DNA from: an uncultured Clostridia bacterium | GTDB lineage: Bacteria > Bacillota > Clostridia > Christensenellales > QALW01 | Reading direction: 5' to 3' | NCBI GenBank assembly: GCA_934434555.1 | Contig: CAKRZX010000015.1 | Span: 1-52,458, forward strand | DNA: 52,458 nucleotides | In this document: positions 51,547 through 52,458 of the stretch, piece by piece | Layout of the letters: each line of letters begins with the position of its first letter | Numbering within the stretch: position 1 is the first letter of the stretch | The notes under the pieces: generated by a model | What the model saw: only the letters and a program-made list of their open reading frames with translations | The model's database searches: none | What the model was told of the DNA's origin: nothing | Made by a program: the position numbers and the translations under genes

Positions 51547-51577
51547 AAAGGCGAGGGTGAATGCCCTCGCCTTTTCG
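51547..51577. terminator. Bidirectional terminator between the small gene and tnpV
   Basis: AAAGGCGAGGG-TGAATG-CCCTCGCCTTTT, a perfect stem with T-run, between convergent genes. Confidence 0.9.
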
Positions 51578-51580
51578 TCA

Positions 51581-51877
51581 CTATTGATAGATTAGTTCAT
51601 TCAAGATAAATTCCCGTACTCTGCTTTGAATGTTGTTCATTCGTCTGATCCATTCCATTTGATCGAAAATCTTTAGCCGCTCAGTTACGCCCTCGTTTTC
51701 AGCCGTTTGTCGAACTAAAGAATTAAACATATCGCAGGCGTCACGGTCAATGTCGGCAAGGTAATCGTTTAGAGTTCCGTTTAGCCGCATAACATTGATG
51801 ACCGTCCGATTGTTGCGGTAAAGAAAATCATAATGCATTCTGCCCCAAGCGCCGATGTTTTCAAGTTCTGTTTTCAT
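51581..51877 (-). CDS. TnpV family transposon protein
   Basis: 98 residues. The pattern GTLNDYLADIDRDACDMFNSLV followed by EGVTERLKIFDQMEWIRRMNNIQSRVREFI (shown here only in part: DQMEWIRRMNNI) is the TnpV family known from Tn4451-type mobilizable transposons. Its role in transposition is undefined. With the serine recombinase at 47315 it marks this island as Tn4451-related. AAACCTCC on the plus strand is its ribosome binding site (GGAGG). Confidence 0.85.
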   Translation of the reverse strand: MKTELENIGAWGRMHYDFLYRNNRTVINVMRLNGTLNDYLADIDRDACDMFNSLVRQTAENEGVTERLKIFDQMEWIRRMNNIQSRVREFILNELIYQ

Positions 51878-51941
51878 AATAAGAAACCTCCGAATTTAAT
51901 TTTTGCGTTTTGAATTAAAGTTCGGATAGTCTATGAAAATG

Positions 51942-51985
51942 ACAAATCCGAACCCTTCACCGATTGGTTTAGGGTTCGGATTTGT
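51942..51985 (-). terminator. Perfect 15-bp hairpin after the duplicated tRNA 3' half
   Basis: ACAAATCCGAACCCT (51942-51956) and AGGGTTCGGATTTGT (51971-51985). On the minus strand it follows the tRNA-like 3' end directly, then comes CATTTTC, so it looks like the original terminator of that tRNA unit. Confidence 0.75.
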
Positions 51986-51992
51986 ACTGTTT

Positions 51993-52024
51993 GGTGCCCC
52001 AAACAGGACTCGAACCTGTGACAC
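51993..52024 (-). repeat. Duplicated 3' half of a tRNA (candidate att site)
   Basis: 29 bp (51996-52024) are identical to the 3' part of tRNA-Asn at 52237-52265, covering the end of the anticodon-side variable region, the whole T arm and the acceptor strand; an encoded CCA follows at 51993-51995. The 5' half of a tRNA is missing. A duplicated tRNA 3' end is the usual mark of an integration site. Confidence 0.75.
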
Positions 52025-52032
52025 GTCGGATT

Positions 52033-52078
52033 GCGGTGCCCAAAATACGCGGACGCTGACGCTGCGTATTTTGACCGC
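52033..52078. repeat. Long hairpin joined to the tRNA 3' half
   Basis: GCGGT (52033-52037) pairs with ACCGC (52074-52078), and inside it AAAATACGC (52042-52050) pairs with GCGTATTTT (52064-52072). The loop contains GACGCTGACGCT. It replaces the 5' half expected of a tRNA. The following sequence to 52195 holds no gene. Confidence 0.7.
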
Positions 52079-52195
52079 TGCTCAAAAGCCACCTCCCTGT
52101 TTCCGCTACAGGCGGCGGTCGGTGTCCTTTCAGTTAACAGCACAACTTACGTTGGCTGAAACGTGCAGTCTCTCACGGTCAACTCTTTTTATGGT

Positions 52196-52232
52196 AAAAC
52201 AAAAACAACCGCTGACGCGGTTGTTTTTGTTT
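52196..52232 (-). terminator. Terminator of the rRNA/tRNA-Asn operon
   Basis: Perfect 17-bp stem: AAAACAAAAACAACCGC and GCGGTTGTTTTTGTTTT around TGAC. It begins directly after the CCA end of tRNA-Asn on the minus strand. Confidence 0.93.
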
Positions 52233-52308
52233 TGGCGCCCCAAACAGGACTCGAACCTGTGACACTGCGGTTAACAGCCGCATGCTCTACCGACTGAGCT
52301 ATTAGGGC
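52233..52308 (-). tRNA. tRNA-Asn (anticodon GTT)
   Basis: 76 nt with encoded CCA. Acceptor GCCCTAA pairs with TTGGGGC (one T-G pair), anticodon stem TGCGG/CCGCA encloses CTGTTAA, giving GTT, and the T arm is ACAGG-TTCGAGT-CCTGT. It lies 83 bp downstream of the 5S rRNA gene, a common position for tRNA-Asn in Firmicutes. Confidence 0.93.
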
Positions 52309-52391
52309 ATATATTTATGTCCATTGGTCGTCTGCGCAATACCTGTTTTCAGGCACTGCGCTGCTTTGACTTCAATGGACTAAATTTAGAA

Positions 52392-52458
52392 TCCGGCAAC
52401 GACTTACTCTCCCGGGTCGTCTCCAACCAAGTACCATCAGCGCTGAAAAGCTTAACTT
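52392..52458 (-). rRNA. 5S ribosomal RNA, 3' part, cut by the window end
   Basis: On the minus strand the sequence reads AAGTTAAGCTTTTCAGCGC, then GATGGTACTTGG, then GGGAGAGTAAGTCGTTGCCG, the conserved 3' half of bacterial 5S rRNA. The 5' half is beyond the window. It shows that an rRNA operon ends here, transcribed leftward. Confidence 0.92.

Noticed and set aside
1..52458. CRISPR arrays
   Set aside because: No series of regularly spaced identical repeats with unique spacers was seen; the repeats at 51085-51207 have irregular spacing and are palindromic units.

Overview
The window looks like chromosomal DNA from a gut-type, low-to-medium GC member of the Clostridia (Eubacteriales/Oscillospirales-like). 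This rests on gene content and style: consensus sigma-A promoters, AGGAGG ribosome binding sites, LytTR/GHKL two-component proteins, Rrf2-NifS-NifU and CysK, DUF975 and DUF4038 proteins, a BMP-type nucleoside transporter and Tn4451-type genes. No database search was possible, so the genus is not assigned.

Layout. 1-3000: a PflX-like radical SAM gene, an isolated phage-type lysis cassette (small membrane protein, holin, amidase) with its own promoter and terminator, and tRNA-Pro(GGG). 3114-5778: a tyrosine recombinase followed 23 bp later by a 220-bp spacer bounded by a perfect 26-bp inverted repeat, then a small unknown gene bounded by a second, different inverted repeat, then a zinc-ribbon/LRR/CFI-box protein. 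This has the architecture of a DNA-inversion (phase-variation) locus and is the most interesting candidate here. 5895-10364: M20 peptidase, a broken nuclease gene, a lipoprotein, and an AgrA/AgrC-like two-component system.

10461-19035: a minus-strand purine block. purB, degV and rplI are followed by xpt and a four-gene BMP-family ABC importer, so uptake and salvage of purines sit together. 19044-24333: a DUF975 protein, two tandem DUF5060/DUF4038 glycosidase-like proteins (one cytoplasmic, one lipoprotein) and a membrane-anchored surface protein, probably a small glycan-use locus. 24518-27455: cysK-nifS-nifU-rrf2 operon (cysteine and Fe-S assembly) with a consensus promoter and a perfect palindromic operator. 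27747-35000: DegV, hemolysin III, an orphan MsmK-type ATPase, an ABC exporter operon, a LytTR/DUF3021 pair and an acetyltransferase. 35098-38484: a very large beta-helix surface protein.

38783-46139 is a patchwork: TraX-like gene, a frameshifted ATC-hydrolase-family pseudogene, phage head/terminase fragments, a ferredoxin gene divergent from a Crp/Fnr regulator, a nucleoside hydrolase, an IS transposase fragment and an AraC regulator. 46763-52030 is an accessory island: GNAT, large serine recombinase, HTH regulator, a sigma factor with a long C-terminal extension, TnpV and several families of palindromic repeats. It ends close to a duplicated tRNA 3' half. The window closes with tRNA-Asn(GTT) and the 3' end of a 5S rRNA gene, the tail of an rRNA operon on the minus strand.
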